From Clostridiales bacterium (GTDB lineage Bacteria; Bacillota; Clostridia; Oscillospirales; Oscillospiraceae), in NCBI GenBank assembly GCA_021205695.1, contig JAJPXB010000027.1, forward strand, positions 46,444 through 96,506: a DNA stretch of 50,063 bases, given 5' to 3'. The notes under the pieces are model-generated. The model saw only the letters and a list, made by a program, of their open reading frames with translations, did not search any database and was not told the DNA's origin. Positions within the stretch are counted from its first letter, which is position 1, and each line of letters begins with the position of its first letter. The position numbers and the translations under genes were made by a program. This document shows positions 16,802 through 24,643 of the stretch, in pieces.

Positions 16802-17782
16802 ATGCGGGAGTTTACCGTAGGCAAAAATGATGCCGGGCAGCGGCTGGACCGCTGGCTGACGAAAACCGTCCCGCTTCTCCCCGCGTCCCTGATGCAGAAA
16901 TATATCCGCCTGAAACGCATCAAATGCAACGGCAAGGGAGCCAGACGGGACACCCGGCTCCAGGCCGGAGATCTGCTCCAGCTCTATATCAACGACGAGT
17001 TTTTCGAGACGCCCACAGAGGAGAACGCCTACCTCACCATTGCCACGCCGAAGCTGGACATCCTCTACGAGGACGAGCATCTCCTGCTGGTGAACAAGCC
17101 CGCCGGGATGGTGGTTCACGCCGACGAGACAGGGACGGCCAACACCCTCATCAACCACATCCTCGCCTATCTCTACCAGAAGCGGGAGTGGCGGCCCCGG
17201 GAGGAGAACGCCTTTGTCCCCGCCCTCTGCAACCGGATCGACCGGAATACCTGCGGCATCGTCATCGCCGCCAAGACCGCCGAAGCCCTCCGGATCATGA
17301 ATCAGAAAATCAGAGATCGGGAGCTGGAAAAACGGTATCTCTGCGTCGCCGTGGGGACACTCTCCCCCCGGAACGGGCAGCTGGAGAGCGTCCTGCTCCG
17401 GGATGAGCGCAAAAAGCAGGTATCGGTCTACCATCGCCCGGTCCCCGGAGGGCGAACTGCGGTCACAGAATACCGCACCCTGGCAGTCAGGAACGGGCTC
17501 TCTCTCGTGGAGTGCGAGCTGCTCACCGGACGTACCCATCAGATTCGGGCACAGCTGGCGGACGCAGGCTGTCCCCTGCTGGGAGACGGCAAGTACGGCA
17601 TCGAGCGGGTGAACCGACAGTATGGCCGCCGGACGCAAGCGCTTTGCTCCTGGTCGCTGACCTTCCGCTTTACGACCGACGCAGGGGCGCTGGAATATCT
17701 CAACGGCCGGACCTGGCGGGTGCGGTCGGTGGATTTTCTCTCTGCGTATTTCCCTGATATTTCCCTGTCAGAGCTTTCCTGA
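16802..17782 (+). CDS. RluA-family RNA pseudouridine synthase
   Basis: The 326-residue protein should isomerise uridine to pseudouridine in rRNA or tRNA. An S4-like RNA-binding region occupies the N-terminus (AGQRLDRWL, then LKRIKCNGKGAR). The catalytic core starts near residue 90 with ILYEDEHLLLVNKPAGMVVH. The active-site loop reads NRIDRNTCGIVIAAK near residue 142, with the catalytic Asp kept although the usual HRLD is NRID. RTHQIRAQLA and GDGKYG follow. The exact RNA target cannot be told. I chose the ATG at 16802 (GGAGGAGCGGCT before it) over an upstream in-frame ATG that lies before the promoter. Confidence 0.9.
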   Translation: MREFTVGKNDAGQRLDRWLTKTVPLLPASLMQKYIRLKRIKCNGKGARRDTRLQAGDLLQLYINDEFFETPTEENAYLTIATPKLDILYEDEHLLLVNKPAGMVVHADETGTANTLINHILAYLYQKREWRPREENAFVPALCNRIDRNTCGIVIAAKTAEALRIMNQKIRDRELEKRYLCVAVGTLSPRNGQLESVLLRDERKKQVSVYHRPVPGGRTAVTEYRTLAVRNGLSLVECELLTGRTHQIRAQLADAGCPLLGDGKYGIERVNRQYGRRTQALCSWSLTFRFTTDAGALEYLNGRTWRVRSVDFLSAYFPDISLSELS

Positions 17783-17816
17783 CAGCTTCCGTCCCTTCAA
17801 ATTGGAGGATTTTTTG

Positions 17817-18884
17817 TTGAAAAGACTGCTGTCTCTGTTTTTGGCGGCGGGCCTGCTGGTCTCCGCCTGCGCCCTGACGGATGAGGATATGCGCTTCAGC
17901 CGCACGGTAATCCTCTATAGCCAGGGAGACTATATCGACACGGATATATTGTCGGAGTTCACCCTGGAGACGGGGATCGAGGTAAAATATGTCGTTGCCG
18001 GAGACGGGAACGACATTGCTCCAGATGAGTGCGACCTGCTGCTGGGAGATTTGGACTGCGTCTCTCTGCTGGCAGATGCCGGATGCATCCAGGCGCTGGA
18101 CGCCGAACAGTTCTCCCCATGGGGGACCATCGACGCGCAGTGGCTGGAGCTGGGCGGGCTGGAGGCGTACGCCGTCCCCTGTCTCTGGACGACGATGGGT
18201 CTGGTCTATGACCCCACCCGGACGGAGCTTCGGGTGACCCAGTGGGCCGACCTGGCGGACGCCGCCTTTGCCGGTCAGGTGCTCATGCCCGCAGATGCCG
18301 GACAACTGACGGCGGTAGGGCTGGCCGCGCTGGAGCTGGATGTCAATTCTCAGTCTGCCGGGGAGCTGGCCGCCGCCGGGTTATGGCTGGAGGGGCAGTC
18401 TTCCCTGGTGCTGGACTACTGCGACGAGGGAGATATGGCCGACTGGTTCCGCTCCGGAGATGCAGTGCTGGCCGTCTGTCCTGCCAGCGCCGCCATTGAG
18501 CTGATGGCAGAGCTGCCTGAGCTAAGCTTTGTCATTCCCTCCGGCGGGAGCTGGCAGTCTGTCCTGTGCTATGCTGTCGCCGCTGACACGGAGAAGGTGG
18601 ATGCGACCTATGCGCTGTTAAACTATCTCTGTGAGGCGGAAAATCTGGCGAAAAACGCCGCCTACAGCGGCTGGTCTGTCACCTCATCCCGGGCCTACAG
18701 CCTTCTCTCCCCCTCCTGGCGCTCCAATCCCCTGGCCTATCCCGAGCTGGACGGCATAGCCGAGACGCCCCTGCTCACCGCCCGGGACAGCCGGACGCAG
18801 TCCTTTGCCCTGTTGGACACGTTGGTCAATTTTCGGCGGACCGTGCTGAATGCCTCGACAGCAGGGATGGAAAACGCCTGGTAA
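17817..18884 (+). CDS. Extracellular solute-binding lipoprotein, spermidine/putrescine (PotD) type
   Basis: The 355-residue product is exported and probably lipidated: MKRLLSLFLAAGLLVSAC ends in a lipobox (VSAC). After it come the periplasmic-binding-protein features ILYSQGDYIDTDILSEFTLETGI near residue 30, AVPCLWTTMGLVYDP near residue 120, and W-rich hinge segments, the general layout of PotD-like polyamine-binding proteins. I chose the TTG at 17817 because GGAGG lies 8 bases before it; the upstream TTG at 17802 lies on the SD itself. No permease or ATPase gene is next to it, which is odd for an ABC importer component. The ligand is inferred. Confidence 0.75.
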   Translation: MKRLLSLFLAAGLLVSACALTDEDMRFSRTVILYSQGDYIDTDILSEFTLETGIEVKYVVAGDGNDIAPDECDLLLGDLDCVSLLADAGCIQALDAEQFSPWGTIDAQWLELGGLEAYAVPCLWTTMGLVYDPTRTELRVTQWADLADAAFAGQVLMPADAGQLTAVGLAALELDVNSQSAGELAAAGLWLEGQSSLVLDYCDEGDMADWFRSGDAVLAVCPASAAIELMAELPELSFVIPSGGSWQSVLCYAVAADTEKVDATYALLNYLCEAENLAKNAAYSGWSVTSSRAYSLLSPSWRSNPLAYPELDGIAETPLLTARDSRTQSFALLDTLVNFRRTVLNASTAGMENAW

Positions 18885-18903
18885 AAGCCATAAGAATCAT
18901 ATG

Positions 18904-18958
18904 ACAGGCCAAAGAATCGGCGGTTCCCTTTTCGGGAGCTGCCGATTCTTTGGCCTGT
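18904..18958. terminator. Bidirectional terminator between the binding protein gene and folD
   Basis: A long stem (about 18904-18928 with 18934-18958, one or two mismatches) around a TTTTC loop. It ends in GTTTT on the plus strand. The convergent genes at both sides could share it. Confidence 0.8.
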
Positions 18959-18965
18959 TTTCCTG

Positions 18966-19817
18966 TCACGCCTTACCGTGAGTCTTTGCCGCCGCCAGGG
19001 TGTTTTGCAGCAGCATGACCCGGGTCATGGGCCCGCAGCCGCCGGGAACCGGGGTGATATACCCCGCCTTCTCCGCCACCGGGCCGAAGTCCACATCACC
19101 GCAGAGCTTTCCGTTCTCGTCCCGGTTCATGGCCACATCAATGACAGCAGCGCCCTCCTTCACCATGTCGGCGGTGATCAGGCCCCGCTTCCCCACGGCG
19201 GAGACCAGGATGTCCGCCTCCCGGGTAATGCTTCCCAAATCGTGCGTCCGGGAGTGGCAGATGGTCACGGTGCCGTGGCGGTGGAGCAGGAGCATGGCCT
19301 GAGGCTTGCCCACGATGTTGGAGCGGCCCACCACCACACATCGCTTTCCCGCCGGGTCGATGCCGTACTCGTCCAGCAGCGCCATGACCCCCGCCGGAGT
19401 GCAGGGCAGGAAGGTATAATCCCCGATCATAATGCGCCCCACATTGTAGGGGTGAAAGGCGTCCACGTCTTTCCGTGGGTCGATGGCCTGGAGCACCTCC
19501 TCCTCGTCGTAATCATAGCCCTTGGGCAGCGGGAGCTGACAGAGGATACCGTCGATCTCCGATCTCCGGTTCAGCTCGTCGATCAGCTCCAGTAGCGCCT
19601 GCTGGCCGATCTCCGCCGGGAGGGCGAACTCCTCGCTGTAAATGCCACACTGGGAGCAGTCCTTCTCCTTGTTGGTGACATATACCCGGGAGGCCGGGTC
19701 GTTCCCCACCAGAATGACCGCCAGGCCAGGCCGCCGGCTGAGCGCCGCCACCTGAGTTCTGATATTATCCTTCCACCTGGCCGCCAGGGCCTTTCCGTCC
19801 ATGACAATCGCTGCCAT
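18966..19817 (-). CDS. folD: Methylenetetrahydrofolate dehydrogenase/cyclohydrolase
   Basis: FolD interconverts 5,10-methylene-, methenyl- and 10-formyl-tetrahydrofolate, feeding purine and thymidylate synthesis. The 283 residues include YVTNKEKDCSQCGI (substrate Tyr/Lys), QLPLPKGYDYDEEE, the family signature around DVDAFHPYNVGR, CTPAGVMALLDEYGID, the NADP-binding VVGRSNIVGKP, and the C-terminal PVPGGCGPMTRVMLLQNT. The start ATG is 6 bases after the lgt stop, so they are one transcription unit. Confidence 0.96.
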   Translation of the reverse strand: MAAIVMDGKALAARWKDNIRTQVAALSRRPGLAVILVGNDPASRVYVTNKEKDCSQCGIYSEEFALPAEIGQQALLELIDELNRRSEIDGILCQLPLPKGYDYDEEEVLQAIDPRKDVDAFHPYNVGRIMIGDYTFLPCTPAGVMALLDEYGIDPAGKRCVVVGRSNIVGKPQAMLLLHRHGTVTICHSRTHDLGSITREADILVSAVGKRGLITADMVKEGAAVIDVAMNRDENGKLCGDVDFGPVAEKAGYITPVPGGCGPMTRVMLLQNTLAAAKTHGKA

Positions 19818-19823
19818 TTTCTT

Positions 19824-20741
19824 TCACTTCTCCTTATCTTCATCTTCGGTCTGGTTCGCCCCATCCGCAGTCCCCTCTGTCGTCTCCGGCGACTCAGTTT
19901 TCCTTTCCCGGTTCACATAGAGAGGCTTGGGATGGGTCTTCAGCCTGTGCAGGCTGATGAGGATCACCGCCAGCGCCGCAATGGCGGAGACCAGAGCCAG
20001 CGCCTGGGAGACACGGATGCCGGTGCCAAAGAGGTACAGGCTGTCCGTCCGCATCCCCTCGATCCACGTCCGGCCCAGGCCGTACCAGAGGATATAACTC
20101 CAAAAAAGCTGCCCGTCAAATTTTCTCCGGGGACGGATAAGAAAATAGAGGATGCACAGGCCCACCAGGTTCCACAGGGACTCATACAGAAAAGTGGGGT
20201 GTACCTCAGTATAGACTCCATTCACGGTCAGGCCCATCCGCCAGATGGCAGTACAGGGGCCGCCGTAAGCCTCCTGGTTGACAAAGTTTCCCCACCGGCC
20301 GATGAGCTGACCGATGAGCAGGCCATAGGCGGCGGCGTCCGCCATGGGGAAGAAGGGGATTTTTTTCACGCGACAGAATACCGCAGCGGTGAGCACCGCC
20401 GCAATGATGCCCCCGTAAATAGCCAGCCCTCCGTCCCAGATGGCTACCGCCTTCCCCCAGTTGAACGAGCCGTCGTCGTTCAGATAGAGATCCATGTAGA
20501 AGATGACATAGTATGCTCTCGCCCCAATGATGCCGATGGGGAGAGCATAGAGAATCATGTCGGTCAGGCTGTCCCCCGAAATGCCCAGATGGGGCGCCTG
20601 TCGATAGCAGAACAGCAGAGCCAGCAGGAAACCTACGGCGATAATAATGCCATACCAGTAGATGTTTTTGCCAAACAGCGTAAAGGCGACCGGATCAATG
20701 GTCACCTCGAACCCCAGGCCGGGGAATACGATCGGTGTCAC
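19824..20741 (-). CDS. lgt: Prolipoprotein diacylglyceryl transferase
   Basis: Lgt transfers diacylglycerol from phosphatidylglycerol to the lipobox Cys of exported prelipoproteins, so it would process the lipoproteins encoded at 1453-1959 and 17817-18884. The 305-residue protein has about seven membrane helices. The Lgt signature GRWGNFVNQEAYGGP lies near residue 145, with HPTFLYESLWNL after it and a conserved RTWIEGMRTDSL near 235. The last ~40 residues are a charged Glu/Thr-rich cytoplasmic tail longer than the minimal family length. The start is GTG with AAAGGAG 9 bases upstream. Confidence 0.95.
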   Translation of the reverse strand: MTPIVFPGLGFEVTIDPVAFTLFGKNIYWYGIIIAVGFLLALLFCYRQAPHLGISGDSLTDMILYALPIGIIGARAYYVIFYMDLYLNDDGSFNWGKAVAIWDGGLAIYGGIIAAVLTAAVFCRVKKIPFFPMADAAAYGLLIGQLIGRWGNFVNQEAYGGPCTAIWRMGLTVNGVYTEVHPTFLYESLWNLVGLCILYFLIRPRRKFDGQLFWSYILWYGLGRTWIEGMRTDSLYLFGTGIRVSQALALVSAIAALAVILISLHRLKTHPKPLYVNRERKTESPETTEGTADGANQTEDEDKEK

Positions 20742-20769
20742 GGCAGTTTACTCCTTTGTTTTTGTTTTT

Positions 20770-22050
20770 CTAATTTGCGTCGGCCATCTTCATTTTTCCC
20801 TTCCCAGTCGTGACTGAGAGAGTGCTGCGCTCCGGTCGGAAAGCTCTGCCCAGGAAATCCCGCACGTCTCCGCCGGTCAGGGACGGGTACTGATCTCCGA
20901 AGTCCAGATAGTGATATCCGGAAAACCAGCCCTGAGCCAAGTTGAAGCAGAGGTCGTCAAAACGATCCAGTCCCTGCACGCTGGCGCCGTACTCCGCCCG
21001 AAGGGCCTGCTGGAACCGCTCGTGCCCCAGGCCCAGGGAGAGCTGCCCCGCCTCTTCTAAAATGGCGTCCCGCACCCGGAACGGGTCGGGGCTCTCTCCT
21101 CCAAAGACAAGCCAGGCCGCTCCCGGGACGCTCCGGCAGCCCAGGGAGAACCGCCGGTTCAGCAGTCCCTCCCGGTACAGGCGATTGTACAGGGGGCTGC
21201 TCCGTCCGCAGACCAGCTCCGCCGCCAACTCCCCCAGCAGGGAGCAACGGAGGTTCGCCTTGCCCTGGGGAAACGGCTCCAGCTTCAGCCCCAAGGAAAA
21301 CTCCGGGGCAGATACCTCCAGCTCAGTGACCGTCTCCTGCCGTGCTACGGAGCGCTGCTCATCCTCCAGCGTCCGGGTAATCGGCTCCCGCCGCTCCCGG
21401 GGGAGGATCATCCGGGCGGTGGAGACGACCTGATGAGGGTCTACGTCCCCCGCCACACAGAGGGCCATATTCCCGGGGTAATAGTAGGTACTGTAAAAGT
21501 CGTACAGCACCTCGGCAGTGATCTTTTGGATGGAGCTGCGATCTCCGATGGCCGGGGTGCGGATGGGATGGTGGATGTAAAGCCCCTGGAGCATATTCTG
21601 ATGCCGCTGCCAGCCGGGGCGGTCGGACACCATGGCCAGTTCCTGGAGGATGATACCCGTCTCCTTTTTCACGCTCTCCGGCGTGAAAACAGGGGTAGAG
21701 ACACAGCGGAGCAGCGTCCGCAGGTGCTCCGGAAAACGGTCGGTGCAGCTAAAGTAATAGGCGGTGATATCTGTGGAAGTAAAGGCGTTGACGGACGCCC
21801 CGGCAGCGGTCATGGTCTGATGGATGTTACCGTCCTTCATGTCGAACAGCTTATGCTCCAGGTAGTGGGCAGTCCCAGCAGGGGCGTTCTGTCCTCCGTC
21901 CATGTGGCAGTCCATGCCGCCGCAGCGGACGGCAACACAGGCAAAGGTCTTGCCATAGCCGGGCCTGGGCACCACAAAGACAGGCATTCCATTTTCCAGC
22001 TGTTCAAAATAGCAGCTCTCCCCCAGCCGGGGGAAGTTTTTCAGTTCCAT
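20770..22050 (-). CDS. M16 family metallopeptidase, YfmH-like (active-type subunit)
   Basis: The 426-residue protein contains the inverted zinc motif HYLEH near residue 80 followed by KLFDMKDG, typical of pitrilysin/insulinase (M16) peptidases, with a C-terminal half that resembles the inactive homologous domain. In Bacillus and relatives such genes occur as a pair (ymfF/ymfH) and have been linked to elongation factor P modification (family knowledge). The partner lies at 23312-24589 but is separated here by a low-GC gene. I chose the ATG at 22050 because AAGGAGGG lies before it. Confidence 0.85.
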   Translation of the reverse strand: MELKNFPRLGESCYFEQLENGMPVFVVPRPGYGKTFACVAVRCGGMDCHMDGGQNAPAGTAHYLEHKLFDMKDGNIHQTMTAAGASVNAFTSTDITAYYFSCTDRFPEHLRTLLRCVSTPVFTPESVKKETGIILQELAMVSDRPGWQRHQNMLQGLYIHHPIRTPAIGDRSSIQKITAEVLYDFYSTYYYPGNMALCVAGDVDPHQVVSTARMILPRERREPITRTLEDEQRSVARQETVTELEVSAPEFSLGLKLEPFPQGKANLRCSLLGELAAELVCGRSSPLYNRLYREGLLNRRFSLGCRSVPGAAWLVFGGESPDPFRVRDAILEEAGQLSLGLGHERFQQALRAEYGASVQGLDRFDDLCFNLAQGWFSGYHYLDFGDQYPSLTGGDVRDFLGRAFRPERSTLSVTTGKGKMKMADAN

Positions 22051-22078
22051 TTCATCCCTCCTTGTCGCAGAAGCGGAG

Positions 22079-23242
22079 TCAGTTGTCCGGTTCTGCGCTG
22101 ATATAAAGTGCTTCACTGTTAAATACAACGGAAAAAGAGTTGTTATACAGGCGGTTGATTGTGGCAATATTATCTCGGAACGGGAGGATACAATTACTCT
22201 GTCTCACAATAAGCTGCGACATCGTAAGTCCTCTTCTCTGTCCTGTGTATTGTCCCAGCCGGGTTCCTGAGTCGATTAGCATCTCATCTACCGGAGAATC
22301 ACTGACAACAGGAATTTTTGCAATCAGTTCCCCTGCAGAACGGCTAATCTCAGAGAGCCCATGCAATAGCCGTGATTCAAGTGAAGCCCTGGTGCGGTTA
22401 TCAATCATATTGAAAGTTTTGGTATACAGCTCACGATATCGGAACGCATAGTCTTCCATCTTCTGTTCGATGCTGTCAAGATAGTCTGAATTGTAATTTT
22501 CTTGCAATAGCACCTCCACAAAACAGCTGAATCCATACAGATACAGCGCCATTTGGTACTCTTTAAACTGTGCTGCCACGGCATCTATTTGCTTTTTCAC
22601 GTCTCCGTCTCGGTACATCAGAGGGTGTTTCCCAACTTGTTTTTTAATCTGCTCCCTGCAAAAATCAATGCTCCATTCAGCCTCCTGCCGAATATCGAGC
22701 GCTTTGATATGATTGGCCGCCTTATATTTTTCATTATTCCAATTATACTTATAGTTGTTATACACTTCCATCAAGAAGTTCAAGTCACCCTTGCGCCGGG
22801 ATTTATCCTGCTGGACTAAAAAGTCCATCATATCTTGTTGATTCTCCTGAATAACAGACAGCTTTTGGTCGAAACTTACCAATGTTGCTGCCATAAACAG
22901 CATGGTAGGGTCAACAGCCATTGTGAGGTGCGCCTGACCGTAGATTTGGTTGCTTACATCTGACAGAGATGTACCAAGATAGTCTGCACTGTTTTTGAAA
23001 TGTGCCAAGTGGGCTCCTGGTGGTACTTTAACATAGTAAAATCCGCTATCACCACCTGCACCAACGAGTTTCTGAAAGGCACTCAGAACCGGCTGAAATG
23101 CAGTACCCAGTGCAGCCAATGTAGATAACGGGCATTTGATGCTGTCATGAACATCAATTGCCTCATCAATCTCCGCAGATGTTAGCTCTATGGCAGTCAT
23201 GGATCTTGCAATTTCATTTTTCCTATCTGTTAATTCATCCAT
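22079..23242 (-). CDS. Low-GC orphan gene of unknown function, inserted between two M16 genes
   Basis: The 387-residue product has no signal peptide or clear membrane helix. Residues ~60-110 are Gly/Phe-rich (GGDSGFYYVKVPPGAHLAHFKNS, then LGTSLSDVSNQIYGQAHL), followed by a long helical, charged region with many Gln, Lys and Glu that could be coiled coil (about 130-330). The base composition is clearly lower in GC than both neighbours and codon choice is different, so it was probably acquired. It vaguely resembles a family of helical proteins scattered among Firmicutes, but I cannot name a function. It has its own SD (GGAGAG). The gap to the upstream M16 gene is 69 bases. Confidence 0.8.
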   Translation of the reverse strand: MDELTDRKNEIARSMTAIELTSAEIDEAIDVHDSIKCPLSTLAALGTAFQPVLSAFQKLVGAGGDSGFYYVKVPPGAHLAHFKNSADYLGTSLSDVSNQIYGQAHLTMAVDPTMLFMAATLVSFDQKLSVIQENQQDMMDFLVQQDKSRRKGDLNFLMEVYNNYKYNWNNEKYKAANHIKALDIRQEAEWSIDFCREQIKKQVGKHPLMYRDGDVKKQIDAVAAQFKEYQMALYLYGFSCFVEVLLQENYNSDYLDSIEQKMEDYAFRYRELYTKTFNMIDNRTRASLESRLLHGLSEISRSAGELIAKIPVVSDSPVDEMLIDSGTRLGQYTGQRRGLTMSQLIVRQSNCILPFRDNIATINRLYNNSFSVVFNSEALYISAEPDN

Positions 23243-23311
23243 CGTAATCTCTCCTGCCCGTCTTTCTAATTTCCGGCGGTAATCAAATTTCCCTACCTAT
23301 TTGCAAACGGT

Positions 23312-24589
23312 TTAGACCGCCTCCCCGGTCAGCCTGTAGATCGTATCCAACGCGATATGTCCGGCACACTCTACCACCTGCTCCGCCGTCACCCCGTCTG
23401 TCAGCCGGGCCAGCTCCTCTGGGGTATAGGGAGTCTCTGAAATGGCCTGATCCAGCCAAAAGCGGGCCATGGCGGGCTGACTGTCTGAAATGGCACGGAG
23501 ACGATGGCCAAGGCCCCGGCGGGCGGCTTCCAGCTCTGCGGCGGTAAACTGCCCCGCCTTCAGGTCGTCCAACTGGCGGAGGATCTCCTCCACGGCGGCG
23601 TCCGCCTGCTTTGCGGACACGCCGCATTGAACCATCATCAGTCCCTTGTGTGTCTCCAGGGCAGAGGAGACGGAGTAGCACAGAGACTGCCGTTCCCGCA
23701 AACGGGTAAACAGTCGGGAGGCGGGGCCGACCCCCAGCAGGCCGTTGGTCACCAGCAGGGCGGGATAGCGGAGGCTGTCGATACCGCAGCCGGTGCGGAA
23801 GCCCAGCGCCAGGCGGGTCTGTCGGACGGCGGCGGTCTCCGTGACCTCCCGAACGGTTTCCGGAACGACATTCACCAGCGTCTCCGGCAGGGCCGGTCTG
23901 CCCCGCCGGGGCAGACCCATCAGCGCCTCTGTCCAGGCCTGGCGCACCTCCTCCGGCGATGCAGAACCGCAGTAGTACAGCTCCAGTCGGCTCTCCGCCA
24001 GCAGGCTCCTATAGTGTCGGTCCAGGTGTTTGACCTTAATTTTTGCCGCCGTTTCGGGACTGCCCAGACAGCCTGCGCCGAACGGCTCTTCCCGACACAT
24101 CTCCTGCTCCAGCCGGAGAGCGGCATACCTTCTCCGGTCGTTTTGGACACTGCGCATCTCCCCCAGAAGGTTGTTTCGCTCTCCGTCCACATACTCCACC
24201 CGTAGACGCCCGTTCCGGGTGGCGGGCCGAAGGAGCAGGTCGCCCATGAGCTCCGTTGCCCGGGGAAAGACGGGTGCGCCGTCCGGGGTCAGGGCATCGT
24301 CCAGGAACGCTCCCTGGAGGCCGACGCAATGGGTCTCTCCCCTTCTGGTGACTGTCGGGCCAATCACGCCGCCATAGAGTCGGTCCAGTGCCGCCCCCAG
24401 CAGCTCCTGATCGGGGCAGTGGGCAGTCCCCTGGCAGAGCACCCGTGGGAGCAGCGCATCCAGGGCAGCAGTCTCTCGGCGGAGGGGAGTCAGCAGCTGG
24501 AGCGACCAGCAGCTGCTCTTAAATTTGCGGGTCTGCACGGCGGTCAGCCAGACGCCGGGCATCAGTTCGGTGCGGACGGGGGTATTCAT
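23312..24589 (-). CDS. M16 family peptidase homologue, YfmF-like (lacks the zinc motif)
   Basis: The 425-residue protein has the M16 fold signature: an early strand region with the LLTPLRRETAALDALLPRVL segment where HxxEH would be, then LYGG, and a late R/Y-type segment (LCYSVSS) typical of the family. The HxxEH zinc site is absent, so it is probably the non-catalytic half of a heterodimer with the YfmH-like protein, as in other Firmicutes (inference). The ATG has GGGAGGAG upstream. It is the first gene of the unit that continues through the orphan gene, yfmH-like, lgt and folD. Confidence 0.8.
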   Translation of the reverse strand: MNTPVRTELMPGVWLTAVQTRKFKSSCWSLQLLTPLRRETAALDALLPRVLCQGTAHCPDQELLGAALDRLYGGVIGPTVTRRGETHCVGLQGAFLDDALTPDGAPVFPRATELMGDLLLRPATRNGRLRVEYVDGERNNLLGEMRSVQNDRRRYAALRLEQEMCREEPFGAGCLGSPETAAKIKVKHLDRHYRSLLAESRLELYYCGSASPEEVRQAWTEALMGLPRRGRPALPETLVNVVPETVREVTETAAVRQTRLALGFRTGCGIDSLRYPALLVTNGLLGVGPASRLFTRLRERQSLCYSVSSALETHKGLMMVQCGVSAKQADAAVEEILRQLDDLKAGQFTAAELEAARRGLGHRLRAISDSQPAMARFWLDQAISETPYTPEELARLTDGVTAEQVVECAGHIALDTIYRLTGEAV

Positions 24590-24643
24590 GTGTGGACGCT
24601 CCTCCCTGGGCAGACCGGATCCTGCCCTCGTTCAATGAAACCA

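Noticed and set aside
16562-17638. A 358-codon minus-strand frame over the pseudouridine synthase gene
   Set aside because: It has no SD, overlaps a clearly recognised gene and both divergent promoters, and matches no family.
22051-23311. Search for terminal inverted repeats or target duplications around the low-GC orphan gene
   Set aside because: I saw no convincing repeat at either border by eye, so no mobile-element type can be claimed.
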